Positions 33,180 to 43,376 of a stretch of DNA of 64,000 bases are shown in pieces (position 1 is the stretch's first letter; each line of letters starts with the position of its first letter). The DNA is taken from assembly GCA_029339505.1 (NCBI GenBank), contig JAQISU010000041.1, positions 6,209,001 to 6,273,000 of the forward strand, in the 5' to 3' direction. The notes below the pieces were generated by a model. The model searched no databases. It saw only the letters and a list, made by a program, of their open reading frames with translations, and was not told the DNA's origin. The stretch is from Unio delphinus (lineage: Eukaryota > Mollusca > Bivalvia > Unionida > Unionidae). The position numbers and the translations under genes were made by a program.

Positions 33180-33992
33180 TATGCAATGTGACACTCCAAA
33201 TAGGATCAGTACCTCTTTTTTTACCACCTTCAAGTTCACCTGGTTCATATAAATATCTCACAGTGACATTACCGAGTATTCGTTGTTTTGAAAAATCATT
33301 TCGTGTATTTTGTACGGTTATTTTTATTTTTTATCGCGTTAATAAGTCTCATATTAATTGTTCGAGTAATTTCATTATTTAGTGCAGTTATCAAACTCGG
33401 TAATCTCTTGACCCATTCACGTGATCGTTTATCCCCGATAAATTCCTTTGTATATTGATATCCAAATAACCGCGCAGCAAGTGTTCAATTAAATTGTTCA
33501 ACAATTGCCTGATCGCGGTGTATTGCAGTATGTCCCCGTCTGATGGTGAGATTATGATGCTTCATCGTTGATAACAATGCACCCTTAAATTCCTTGCAAG
33601 GATCAACCTGTAATAGATTTGGCCACTGTAAAGGTCCTCGTCGATAAATTCGTTCAAATGCAACGGATACCGCCTTGGTCAACAAAGGTTCATCTTCTTT
33701 GTATCTACTCGCAATATCAACTACAGTTAAGATATACTTGTATGTTCCTGTATTGACAGTATCATGCGTCAGAAATAATATATCAGCCTGATGAACTTCA
33801 TTTGGAACGATGACATCAAAATGTGCGAAGTGAACTTGTTTAGGCGGTGGTAAATAAATGTCATATCGCTTGTCTCGATAACCAATCTGCTGCAGTAACT
33901 TTTTTTACTTTTACCGCACTGGCGAGTTTATTAATTGCTGATTTACCTCGCCATTATTCTCTTGGGGAATAATAAATAGATTCCATATTCAT
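33180..33992 (-). pseudogene. Retrovirus-like (rve/DDE) integrase, Polinton B
   Basis: The ATG at 33992 lies one base after the phospholipase stop. The catalytic core is visible: VHQADILFLTHD with the first Asp, LLQVDPCKEFKG with the second, and AIVEQF with the Glu, 34 residues after the second Asp, the spacing expected of the family. The line ILTVVDIASRYK is also typical. Downstream are WVKRLPSLITALNNEITRT and, near the end, NVTVRYLYEPGELEG and TDPIWS. An early in-frame stop (after SPRE), a later one after VEQFN and a shift break the gene. It would insert the linear element into the host chromosome. Confidence 0.85.
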
Positions 33993-33993
33993 A

Positions 33994-34504
33994 TTATTTA
34001 CCAGCACCTAATACCAATTTACCTTTCATCGCAGATCTTACTAAACAGTTAGGTAACGATTCCTTGAAAGATTTATTCGTAATTGAATTCAACGCGTGAA
34101 TCAATTTCACATCTGCGATATGTCTATGTTGCATATTGCTACTTTTATAAGCAACATCATGAGCATGACACGCCTTATCAATAGCGTTTATCGGATATTC
34201 GCCCGATCTTGGTTGGTCTTGGCTATCAAGTCGGATATCGAGTCTGGTTCCAGGGCCACAGTAATTGTATCCTGAAAGATGTTTTTCTCCTGCGTATTTC
34301 GCCCATGGAGTCCCGGGAAGTTTTGTAAATTTTGCTGCGATATCACCTCCTCGTTTTTTTTTAAGAAAATCATTACCCGATTTCACAAAAATAAATCTAA
34401 ATTTTCTTGTACCACATTGCACACACTTACCGGCAAGTGCTGATCTGTTATTGTTAGTTGTAATTGTTGTCAAGTCGTTTGTGCTAGTACGCGCGTTACA
34501 TTTA
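33994..34504 (-). pseudogene. Phospholipase A2 (parvovirus VP1-type) protein, Polinton B, cut from its start by L1
   Basis: An unbroken run of about 170 codons. The N-terminal part is a zinc ribbon (YCVKCNART and later GKCVQCGTRKFRFI); the enzyme follows with the calcium loop YNYCGPGTRLDIRL and the catalytic pair in AIDKACHAHDVAYKSS, and the end is KGKLVLGAGK. In parvoviruses this domain breaches the endosomal membrane during entry; Polintons and adintoviruses carry relatives. The original start codon is not here: it lies at 38695-38697 beyond the L1 insertion, which interrupts codons 2-6. The catalytic residues are all present, making this the best-kept gene of Polinton B. Confidence 0.87.
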
Positions 34505-34519
34505 ACACAATATAGATCC
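34505..34519. repeat. Target-site duplication of the L1, left copy
   Basis: The 15-bp sequence acacaatatagatcc is repeated exactly at 38681-38695. On the minus strand it covers codons 2-6 of the phospholipase gene. Confidence 0.92.
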
Positions 34520-34542
34520 TTGATTACATCGTAACATCGCTG
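34520..34542. other. Inverted filler sequence at the L1 5' junction
   Basis: Read on the minus strand, cagcgatgttacgatgtaat plus caa matches 38903-38925 (the ATPase gene, + strand) at 22 of 23 bases. With the next four bases (ggat, contributed here by the target duplication) the match is 26 of 27. It belongs to neither the L1 nor the phospholipase gene. Confidence 0.85.
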
Positions 34543-34923
34543 GAGATCCGGCAAGATGGCCGCCAGTGAAAGTAGCTAAGAAAATCTTTCCCAAAAATGT
34601 TGGTGATATTTACAGTTTGCAGTGTGATGTAGAGATTCATCTTTAGTCGAGCATCTATGTGAAGTTTTTTATCTTCAATCTATAGTTCCATTTCATCTGT
34701 GGATTATGTGTTTTTTGCAGAATTTGTAGTTTTGTGAAAGTTTTTTTTGTTTGTTTTGTTTTAAATGGGTCTCTTATCTATGGTTTGTGTAACCTGGTGT
34801 TGATTTACACCTTTTGAGAAGACCCTCAAAAACATTAATCTGCACAATTTACAATACTTGCTCACAATTTCATTGAGGCAGTTTAGAATACAATAAGTGA
34901 GCTGAACTTTCTTAACTGACAAA

Positions 34924-35823
34924 ATGAGCAATTCAAAGAAAACTGTTCAGTCTACCTTGAATAGTAGTTTTCAGAGTGCTAAGAAGGAATCCAGTAAACC
35001 ACAAACAAGGTCAACTACAAGCTCTCAGTCAGGGGATTCGACTGTTACTAATGAAGAGGTGAGTTGTGTTGAATTAATCCAGAGGGATCTACTCGAAATA
35101 AAAACTAGTATTAATTTATTAGTGACCAGAGAGGAATTAGGTGGATTAGTGTCCGACATAGTATCCAAGCTGTTTGAGAAACTGAAAATCGAACTGATGA
35201 AGGAAGTGGACAAACAAATTGTTAACAAAACAAAAGAGTTAGAGGAAAAAAATAGAATCAATGAACTTCGAAAATAATCAGTTAAGAGAAGAATTAGTTG
35301 ATTCTAAGAAAGAATGTGAAAAACTAAAAGAAGAAATGAAAAGTAATACAGATTGTTCCAAAGAAGCCATGAAGATTGCAAACCACAATGAGCAATACTC
35401 AAGGAAAAATAACATAAAAATTTTCAACTTGCCTGAATCACAAAATGAAAATGTCAGAGCAAAGTTTGCAGAGATGGTGAAGAATGTAACAGGTCATGAG
35501 GTAGATGAGAGAGATATTCTCGCAATACATCGGATCCCTGGGAAGAATGATGTCCCTAAACCATTAATTGTGAAATTTTGGAATGCAGAATCCAAAGTTA
35601 ACATCGCCAAGAGGAAAAGGGATTTCAAGAACAAATGTAATGTAAGAATAGTAGAAGATGTTACTAGACAAAATATGGGTCTCATAAATAGATTAACTTC
35701 CCATCCAAAAATTGAATCTGCCTGGTAGTTTAATTGCGGTGTGTATGCAAAAACAAAAGAGGGAAAAAGGTACAAATTTGACCTTTTTGACGACATTAGT
35801 GAAACACTAAATCGCAATTTATA
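34924..35823 (+). pseudogene. L1 ORF1 protein (coiled coil, RRM, C-terminal domain)
   Basis: It starts MSNSKKTVQSTLNSSFQSAK with a serine/threonine-rich head, then a long coiled coil (VSKLFEKLKIELMKEVDKQI, LREELVDSKKECEKLKEEMK), an RRM start SRKNNIKIFNLPE, and the C-terminal block IVKFWNAESKVNIAKRKRDF with NVRIVEDVTRQNMGLINRL. ORF1p is the nucleic-acid chaperone that coats L1 RNA. Two lesions: a frame change at about 35262-35275 and an in-frame TAG at 35726-35728 after SAW, beyond which the frame stays open for 31 codons to a TAA at about 35823. Confidence 0.85.
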
Positions 35824-36328
35824 AACAAAATGATTTTTCTCCATATTGATTTTGGATACATTTGGAGGTATAGAACTTTGTTCCAAAATTGGATATGCAC
35901 AGTTTTAATTTTAATTATATATATTTAAATTAGAAAAGTGATTTTCGGAAAAGGACAAAACCTGTAAAAGGTAAGAATGTTCTTATAATCTTGTATCTAA
36001 AATTTTGAAATATGCACATTGTATTTCAATCTTGAATCGATGGACAAAAAGTATTATTTCTCAATCATACTGTATTGATATTTATATTTACTAATTATAC
36101 CAACACTCCAGCGTAGAACAGAGTTCATGTATCACTATATTGGGAAACATTATATATGTACCCAATGGTGCATGACACTGTACTACACTTATCGATTTTT
36201 TAAGCATTATGTGGTTATGTGTGTGAGAGTGTGTCCCAAGGTGTATGTGAGCATTTTTCATGATAATGGTTTTGTGATGCATGTCTATATAAGCCCTGTG
36301 AAAGTTTTACTTAAAACAAGATTTAACA

Positions 36329-38680
36329 ATGGATAATCAAATTAAAATTTTGTCAATGAACGTTAGGGGTCTACATAGTTCTGATCTCAAAAGAAGAGAT
36401 ATTTTCTGCTGGGTCAAACAAACAAAAGCATCTATTATATGTTTACAAGAGACACATAGTACAGTTGAGACTGAGAAGTATTGGGAGGCTGAATGGGGAT
36501 ATAAGTGTGTTTTTAGCCATAAATCTAGCAGTAGTGCTGGTGTTGCTATCCTGTTTAGAAATAATTTTGAATTTCTTATTCTTAGAAACAGATGTGATTG
36601 TCAGGGCAGATACATTGTCTTAGATTTATTAGTTAATGGACAGAGATTCACACTAGTGAATCTATATGGTCATAATGATGATAATGCTGAGTTTTTTAAA
36701 ACTTTGAAATAGGATATTATAAATTTTGAAAATTCCTCTGTTATTATTTGTGGTGACTGGAATGTTGTTCAGGACATGGAGCTTGACTCTAATAATATCT
36801 TGCATGATAAACACTCCATGGCTCGAGCAGCAGTCCAGGACATCAAGAATCAACTAGATTTACTGGATCCTTGGAGAACAGTCAATCCTGACAGTAGAGT
36901 ATTTACTTGGCATCAGGCAAGCCCTGTGAAACAGAGTAGACTGGACTATTTTTTAATGTCTGAGGACATGTTTTCAAATTGTATAGACGCCTCTATTATT
37001 CCTGGCTATAAAACAGATCATTCAGCAATAACACTCAAATTGTCTATATGTGCAGCACAGAGAGGTCCTGGATACTGGAAATTCAATTCAAAGCTATTAA
37101 AGCAAAATGAATATATTAAATTGGTAAAAAAATGTATAACTAGCACAGTAGAAGAATATTATTGTGAAGGTGATAAGAAAAACCCACTTCAGGTGAAACT
37201 AACATGTAATGATCAATTGTTTTTTGAAATCCTTAAAATGATAATAAGATCAGAATCTATTATGTATTCACAAGCTAAAGCAAAACAGGAAAAACAAAAT
37301 CTCAGGAAAATGGAAGCTGAAATAAATACCTTACATGCTTTAGTGAATCAAAATAATAACCCCACTACGATGAAAGAATTGAACAAAAAACAAGCGGAGT
37401 TAGAAGAAATGAGGAAAAAAGAGGTGGAAGGTATAATGTTAAGATCTAAGGCACGATGGTATGAATCTGGTGAAAAAAATTCTAAATATTTTCTTAATCT
37501 CGAAAAGAGAAATTACACAAACAAAACAATTAAAGAGTTAACTAAGGAAGATGGAACAAGGGTAACAGATTCAAAAGAAATATTAAATCAACAGAAAGAC
37601 TTTTATGAAAAATTATACCAAAGTAAAAACAAATGTAACTTTCAAACGCTTAACCACTTTTTTAACCATGATAAAAAACTCTCAGATTTTGAAAGAAGTT
37701 CATGTAAAGGTAAGTTAACGTTTGAGGAATGTGGTTTAGCACTAAAAAATATGAAAAATGAAACTAGCCCTGGTTCTGATGGATTTACGGTAGAATTTTA
37801 CAAATTCTTTTGGAAAGACCTAGGCGGTTTTCTCTTTAGGTCTCTAAATACTGGATATGATATGAATCATTTTTCAGAATTTCAGTCTCAGGGGATCATA
37901 ACGTGCATTCCAAAAGAAGATAAAGACAGGAAATTTATAAAAAATTGGAGACCAATCTCTCTACTTAATGTGGATTACAAGATTGCTTCAGCGTCAATTG
38001 CTAATAGGGTCAAAAAAGTACTCCCGTTTATCATCAGTGACACCCAAAAGGGATTTATGAAAGGGAGATTCATTTTTGAAAATACAAGATTGTTGTATGA
38101 CCTGATGCAATACCTTGAGGAAAAAAATGAATTTGGTCTTCTCCTATTGATAGACTTTGAAAAAGCGTTTGACTCAGTTGAATGGGACTTTCTAGAAGCT
38201 GCTCTGAAGTCTTTTAACTTTGGAGAATCAATTTGTCACTGGTTCAGGCTATTTTGCAATAAATCAAAAAGTTGTGTTATTAATAATGGACATTTATCCC
38301 CATTCTTTAATTTGGAGAGAGGTTGTCGCCAGGGAGACCCCTTATCACCCTATTTTTTCATAATAGGAATTGAACTTCTTGCAACAGAACTAAAGAAAAA
38401 CACAGATGTTACAGGCATTTTTTATAATGAAATGGAGTTTAAAATAGGGCAGTACGCTGATGATGCTTTTCTATTATTAGATGGTTCTCAGTTGTCCTTG
38501 AGGACAACCATGCAGATTTTAAATGATTTTGCTTTGGTGTCAGGTCTGCACTGCAATGTTTTGAAATCGAAAGCAATTTGGATTGGAAACAAAAAATATT
38601 CTAATGAAAAAATATGTCCAGAAATTGATATTAACTGGTCAATGTCTAATTTTAGATTGCTGGGAGTATATTTCTCTTTG
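36329..38680 (+). pseudogene. L1 ORF2 protein: AP endonuclease and reverse transcriptase
   Basis: The endonuclease starts MDNQIKILSMNVRGLHSSDL, with CLQETHS and later CGDWNVV, SRLDYFLMSEDM and KTDHSAITLKL. The reverse transcriptase shows TSPGSDGFTVEFYKFFWKDL, NWRPISLLNVDYKIASA, LLIDFEKAFDSVEWDFL, GCRQGDPLSPYFFIIGIELL and the catalytic YADD at about 38455. One in-frame TAG at 36710-36712 breaks the endonuclease; the frame is otherwise open for about 780 codons. The C-terminal region with the cysteine motif is missing because the element ends at 38680. The last codons before the stop in this frame come from flanking Polinton DNA. Confidence 0.9.
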
Positions 38681-38697
38681 ACACAATATAGATCCAT
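38681..38697 (-). other. Right target-site duplication and original phospholipase start codon
   Basis: The duplicate acacaatatagatcc lies at 38681-38695. The ATG at 38697-38695 on the minus strand is followed by codons for Asp-Leu-Tyr-Cys, the same residues that open the phospholipase frame at 34504-34519. The gene therefore began here before the L1 arrived. Confidence 0.88.
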
Positions 38698-38770
38698 AAT
38701 TTATTTATAATAACATGAATGTAATTGATTATTCAGCTACCCGACGACGAAACCTGTTAAACATCATGCG

Positions 38771-39678
38771 ATGTTGCCGAATTCAATCAGAATGATTATA
38801 ATTGGTTCGTCTGCAAGCGGTAAAACACAATTGTTTCTTAATCTGATAACGAGACGGATGAAATGGGATAAACTATATTTGGTAACCCCAAATGTAGACG
38901 ATCAGCGATGTTACGATGTACTCAAGGATTTTAACGAGAGAGCAAAATCAATAACCGTTGAGGATATGATTTAATTTATAACCGATATCCAAGAAACTAC
39001 GAGTATTAACAATCTAGTATATGATGATGTGAAGCCAGACAACCCAAAAAAAACCTGCCAGGATATTTTCACGGGGTAGGCATAAAAATACTGAAGTGAT
39101 TTATGTTACCCAGCGATATACACAAATACCAAAAGTGATCAGGGACGATTGTAATATCCTGGTGATGTTTATTGGAGTTCACAAACATACACTTAGAAAT
39201 ATTCATGAAATCTGGTTTGTTTGTTTGATTATGATTTTTAAAGTAGCTTTGACAATTTTTCAGTCATATCGCTACGACGTCTGCAGTGAGGCAGTTTATA
39301 GTGATGTCTACCACTGGGGCATCATGCCGCAGACATGTAGCATGATGTCCCATCCAGTCACATTATCCTGACACCAGGCCGACCAGTCCTAACACTAACC
39401 TCTTAATGCTGAATGTCAAGCGAGGCAGCTGTTAGTACCATTTTTGTAAGTCTTTGGTATCGGGGATCGAACCCACGACCTCCCGCTTCCGCGGCGGACG
39501 CTCTAACCACTAGGCCACCGGAGCGGTTAATGAAATCTGGTGCGACGGTAACATGGATTATAATAAATGTAGGGATTTCTTTAATCACGTTCAGTAAATC
39601 CCACATGGATTTGTAACAACAAATTTGCATGACCCTAGATCAAGATATCGTATCGGACTTGATCACATATTCGGTTGA
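38771..39678 (+). pseudogene. Packaging ATPase (FtsK/A32-like), Polinton B, split by a SINE
   Basis: From ATG 38771 the protein reads MLPNSIRMIIIGSSASGKTQ with Walker A GSSASGKT, then LYLVTPNVDDQRCYDVLKDF. A TAA at 38972 and a frame change follow; NNLVYDDV is the likely Walker B. The next block, EVIYVTQRYTQIPKV and CNILVMF...HTLRNIHEIW, runs into the SINE at 39216. After the SINE it resumes (GNMDYNKCRDFFNH, DPRSRYRIGLDHIFG) and stops at 39678. It is the genome-packaging motor of the virus-like element, divergently placed to the phospholipase gene. Confidence 0.85.
39205..39540 (-). mobile_element. tRNA-derived SINE, family A, inserted in the ATPase gene
   Basis: The 11-bp sequence atgaaatctgg is duplicated at 39205-39215 and 39530-39540. 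On the minus strand the SINE begins with a tRNA-like head (ggtggcctagtggttagagc as A box and ggttcgatcccc as B box), continues with ggtactaacagctgcctcgc and the body found in other copies, and ends in a simple caaa-type tail next to 39216. The B box is intact enough for polymerase III recognition. Confidence 0.9.
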
Positions 39679-39689
39679 AACCATAGCAG

Positions 39690-40790
39690 ATAACAAAACC
39701 CCAACAACAAATACGTCAGAGGCAATTTCATTGTCACAGAATTAGGCGAAAATTGAATTTATTTCTTCTTGAATTACAAACTAATTTCACCTTTTTTTTT
39801 GTTTCGTCGTACATGCGTTACCTGGGGTGAATAAGTGGTTTTTTTTTTCAAGGTAAGCGACGTGTAACGATTTGCATGTGCCTGACTACGAATCACTTGA
39901 AGTCAGGAACATTAGAATCACGGGGTGCACGGGAATTTTGTTTGAATTCTGCTCACCTATTTGAGGATATATGAGGCAGAATAATTCTGATAATATTACG
40001 AGTCCAGAATTATCTTATCACAGGAGAGATAGCTCGTCATTCTTTCTCCAGCCAAAGGGGTGAGTGTTAAATTTATATTTCGTTTTATTGTAAATTTATT
40101 CAGTTTATCATTTCATGTAATGATGCCTTTATTACAATGCAGATTTAAAACGTGGAATATTTGGAATTACTAGTCACTATTAGACTTTAAATGCAATAGC
40201 GTAATCTAAGTTTTAGATTGTTTTAGAAACAACTATTATTAGTCTGGTTTCTTTATTGTAGCTGATTTGTAGCGGAACGTCTCTGATTTTGTAGCGGAAT
40301 GTCTCTGATTTGTAGCTGAACGTCTCTGAACGTCTATGAATTATCTCTGAATTGTAGCTGAACGTCTCTGAACGTCTCTGAATGTCTTGTAACTGAATGT
40401 GATTGATTGTGCCGTGATAATGCTGATTATTGTGCAATCAAACTGAGGTATCTGACTTTCTGTCTGTCGGATTGTCTGTCCGTCTACATCTGTCGTGATG
40501 TGTAAATATCCGGAAATCTAGAAGTCCTAATGTCCGAGTGTCGGAGCTGTCTAGAGGTGTAAACGTCCGGGGTAGCATCTAGGTATTTGGGACCGATGGT
40601 TCTAGTATATGCTGTATGCTATATGTACGTATAACTGTGGTGGATCCATGAAGGGCAAGTGACCGATAAAATTATTGAGTCAACCCTAGGTATTCGGAGA
40701 AGCTGGGAGGCGATTCAACAGTTGGTGAATCGTACGGTTATACAGGGTCGAGACACATGTGTGTGTTGCAATTGTAGTACAATTGAATAC
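39690..40790. other. Intergenic DNA right of Polinton B, with a small tandem repeat
   Basis: No gene was seen. At about 40260-40400 a unit of gtagctgaacgtctctgaa, with a gatttt or ac variant, recurs six to eight times on the + strand. Inverted terminal repeats for Polinton B were looked for here without success. Confidence 0.55.
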
Positions 40791-41279
40791 ATTGTTATAT
40801 TTACATATAGTTACTTCAAATCACAGTAGTATTTCAAGGGATTACATGAATCTCAATAAAAGTCAAAAAGCCCAAATCTTGCCTATTATAAAAATTGTGT
40901 TTTATCATATAAAACGCTGGAAAAATATGTCGCCAAAGTGAATAACAGCAGTGACGAGTTTAAAAGAAAGTGGACCCTATTATCAACTTTTGGTACATGA
41001 ATTATTATTATTATTATTACTATTTTTACTTTTATAATTTATATATTTATTATTTTCTTTTTAATGCAATTTCAAGCATCTTGGGGTTTGTATGCGAGTA
41101 TGACTTTGTGTACAATAATTGTGATTGTAAGTAAGTGTCCGTGTGTGCATGTGTGTGTGTGTTATGTAGGGAACACATGTAGAGATCAGGACACAAAAGA
41201 ATTTAAGATCATGCCCCATACGCCAGGTCAGGTGGCGATGTAGGGGAATATGTAAAATCCTGATACCTTGTGTTCAATA

Positions 41280-41331
<52 letters not shown>
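40790..41331 (+). mobile_element. 5'-truncated LINE 3' end with poly(A) tail
   Basis: A short frame ending KYVAKVNNSSDEFKRKWTLL before a stop at about 40995 resembles the last residues of L1-type ORF2 proteins. An AT-rich 3' UTR follows, and a run of 44 A at 41288-41331. Whether it is the same family as the L1 at 34543 cannot be judged because that copy lacks its 3' end. Confidence 0.55.
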
Positions 41332-41335
<4 letters not shown>

Positions 41336-42249
41336 GCAACTTGATTAAATACATGTATATGTTTGTGCTAGTTGTCGCAATCTATACGTGCGATAGTATA
41401 GTTTGATGTTTGTATTTGTAATCGCAATTTATACTTGCGTTAATATAACTTTTGTAAAGGTTCCTTGGATCTGTGTATAGTCCAAGAGATTCCTTGGATC
41501 TGTGTTTATTTTGTGTTAATATTTAATTTATTTTTGAATTGTGAATGGTTGTGGAATTTGATTGTGGGTGGAAAGCATGAGTTGTTGTGTTGATACATCA
41601 TTATTTTTCATTAATAATTTATTTCATAAATTTACATTATCTTTCACATATTGTGTTTGTGTTGTTCATTTAATCCACCATTCACTCGGTAACAATTCTG
41701 TTACATTCATTTTCTTACACTTTTTTTCGGTTTCGTAACAGGCCTTTGTTTATCAAACAGGCGCATAGACGCCTGGTTTCACCCACTCCTTTTTTTCAAA
41801 TTTTCTAATACTCATACATACATGAGTGGTTTCAAAATCCCAGTTCATGACTATTAAATTAGCCTACACACTTCCCTATAACCACTTATCAACATCAGCA
41901 TCAACACGCTGTTTTTTTCCACTAGAAAGTTACTGTCTCCTCTGAAACGCATGTATTGCTCTAATGCGAGTTTTAAATCTACAGAATCGTTTGCGTTATC
42001 TTCCACATCATGTTGTAACATCTGTATGTCATGTTATCTATAATGTCAGAATGGCAGAAACCCTTTAGGAATATTGCTGCCATTCAAGTCATGAGTGTGC
42101 CTATATATTAGTGTATACGGTACTACAAGAATATAGGAAAATGTGAGATGCATGGACTACCTTTTCCGACACTCATTCCAGCAAGAGGCGTACAACTTTT
42201 ATCATCTTTGTTGATATTTCATTTGTCAATGTGAACGAGAGATTAAAAA
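41332..42249. promoter_or_regulatory. Upstream region of the second integrin alpha gene
   Basis: There are no open frames or repeats of note, and no confident TATA box or initiator could be chosen. It is where the promoter and 5' UTR of the gene starting at 42250 should lie, unless an upstream non-coding exon exists. Confidence 0.35.
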
Positions 42250-42847
42250 ATGAACACAAAGTTCGGTTTGGTCAATCATCGACTTTTATTCACTATATTC
42301 ATCTGGGTTATTGTGGATGAGGTCAGGACATTTAATGTGGATGTTAGAAAGCCGATATATTTTCAGGAAGAAGAACATGCAATGTTTGGATACACTGTAG
42401 CTTTCATAGCTAATAGCTCTGGTACAACAAGGTAGGTTGTTTGAGTTTTTAAAAAAATGAAAATTCATCAAATTCACGTGTATGTGGGCACATCTGTTGG
42501 TGGTGAATTTAGCACAGACACATAGGATTACGCCATCCCTCTTCATGAACTTTTCAATATATCATATGTTTGGCGGTTGATTCACTTCCAAAAGTAACCT
42601 TGTTGGAATTATTGAATTTGTGTTGCAAAATGTCCAACCTGAGTTGCTGTTAAGTAAAATATTGACGCTAGGTCCAAATGTTTTCTATCACATCCATCCA
42701 GATGTGTGCAATCTCTCTCTCTCTCTCCCTTTCTCTCTCTCTCCATGGCTGTCATTTAAATTTTTCGAAAGGGGGGGGGGGGGCAAAACATGATGGTCTT
42801 GTTAATTTTCATATATAGGCTACATTAATTTTAAAACACATTTTCCT

Positions 42848-42913
<66 letters not shown>

Positions 42914-43305
42914 GTGACTAATCGCAAACCCCTCCATTGATGATAAAGTAATAAGTAAACTGTATCCCAAACCAGTCTCGTTGGCATGGAGTAATGGAGT
43001 TTATAAATGTTGGTTACCAGACATCACAAAACTATTGGAACATCTGTTGTTGTATTTATTACTCCATATGCTGTATAAATATATAGTATAGTCAATAAAA
43101 GAATGAACGATCAGCATCGCTAATTTGTATTAGTCCACATTTAATTCTTTCTATCATCAGAACCATTAAAATCGACTTTTATTTTATGAGATATATGTAC
43201 AATACAGCATACTTGTCCCCTTCAGCATATATATTCCATGGGGAATCAATGCAGTGGTAGCCGGTTTGAAATTGAAGAATTCAAGCGGTAATTGCAATTA
43301 TCGTT

Positions 43306-43376
<71 letters not shown>

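Larger units (their letters stand above)
34543..38680 (+). mobile_element. L1-like LINE, full at 5' end, truncated at 3' end, inserted in Polinton B
   Basis: It starts near ggcaagatggccgcc, the kind of 5' sequence L1 elements carry, followed by a 5' UTR of about 380 bases, ORF1, a spacer of about 500 bases and ORF2. It is flanked by exact 15-bp duplications. The right edge is inside ORF2, right after FRLLGVYFSL, and there is no 3' UTR or poly(A). Loss of the 3' end with a complete 5' end is the reverse of the usual L1 truncation. Few disabling changes (one shift and two TAG codons) make it younger than the Polinton around it. Confidence 0.88.
30600..39690. mobile_element. Polinton B: partial Polinton/Maverick with nested L1 and SINE
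   Basis: It carries polymerase-helicase (+), integrase (-), phospholipase A2 (-) and packaging ATPase (+), the same block as the left part of Polinton A but inverted relative to it and far less deleted. Protein-level similarity between the copies is clear but not close, so they are separate insertions or lineages rather than a recent duplication. No virion genes (capsid, protease, fibre) were found to the left. Terminal repeats were not found, so the outer limits are approximate. Confidence 0.78.

Noticed and set aside
34505..34554. A longer N-terminus for the Polinton B phospholipase containing QRCYDVIKD, which resembles ATPase sequence and suggested a fusion protein.
   Set aside because: That stretch lies in the filler and L1 5' end, starts at TTG, and the real start codon is found beyond the L1 at 38695-38697.
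39455..39530. A possible tRNA gene on the minus strand with good A and B boxes.
   Set aside because: It is the head of a SINE with target duplications and a family body attached; the same applies to 55165-55240.
39690..40200. Search for a right terminal repeat of Polinton B.
   Set aside because: No stretch here matches the repeats of Polinton A or pairs convincingly with sequence left of 30600.
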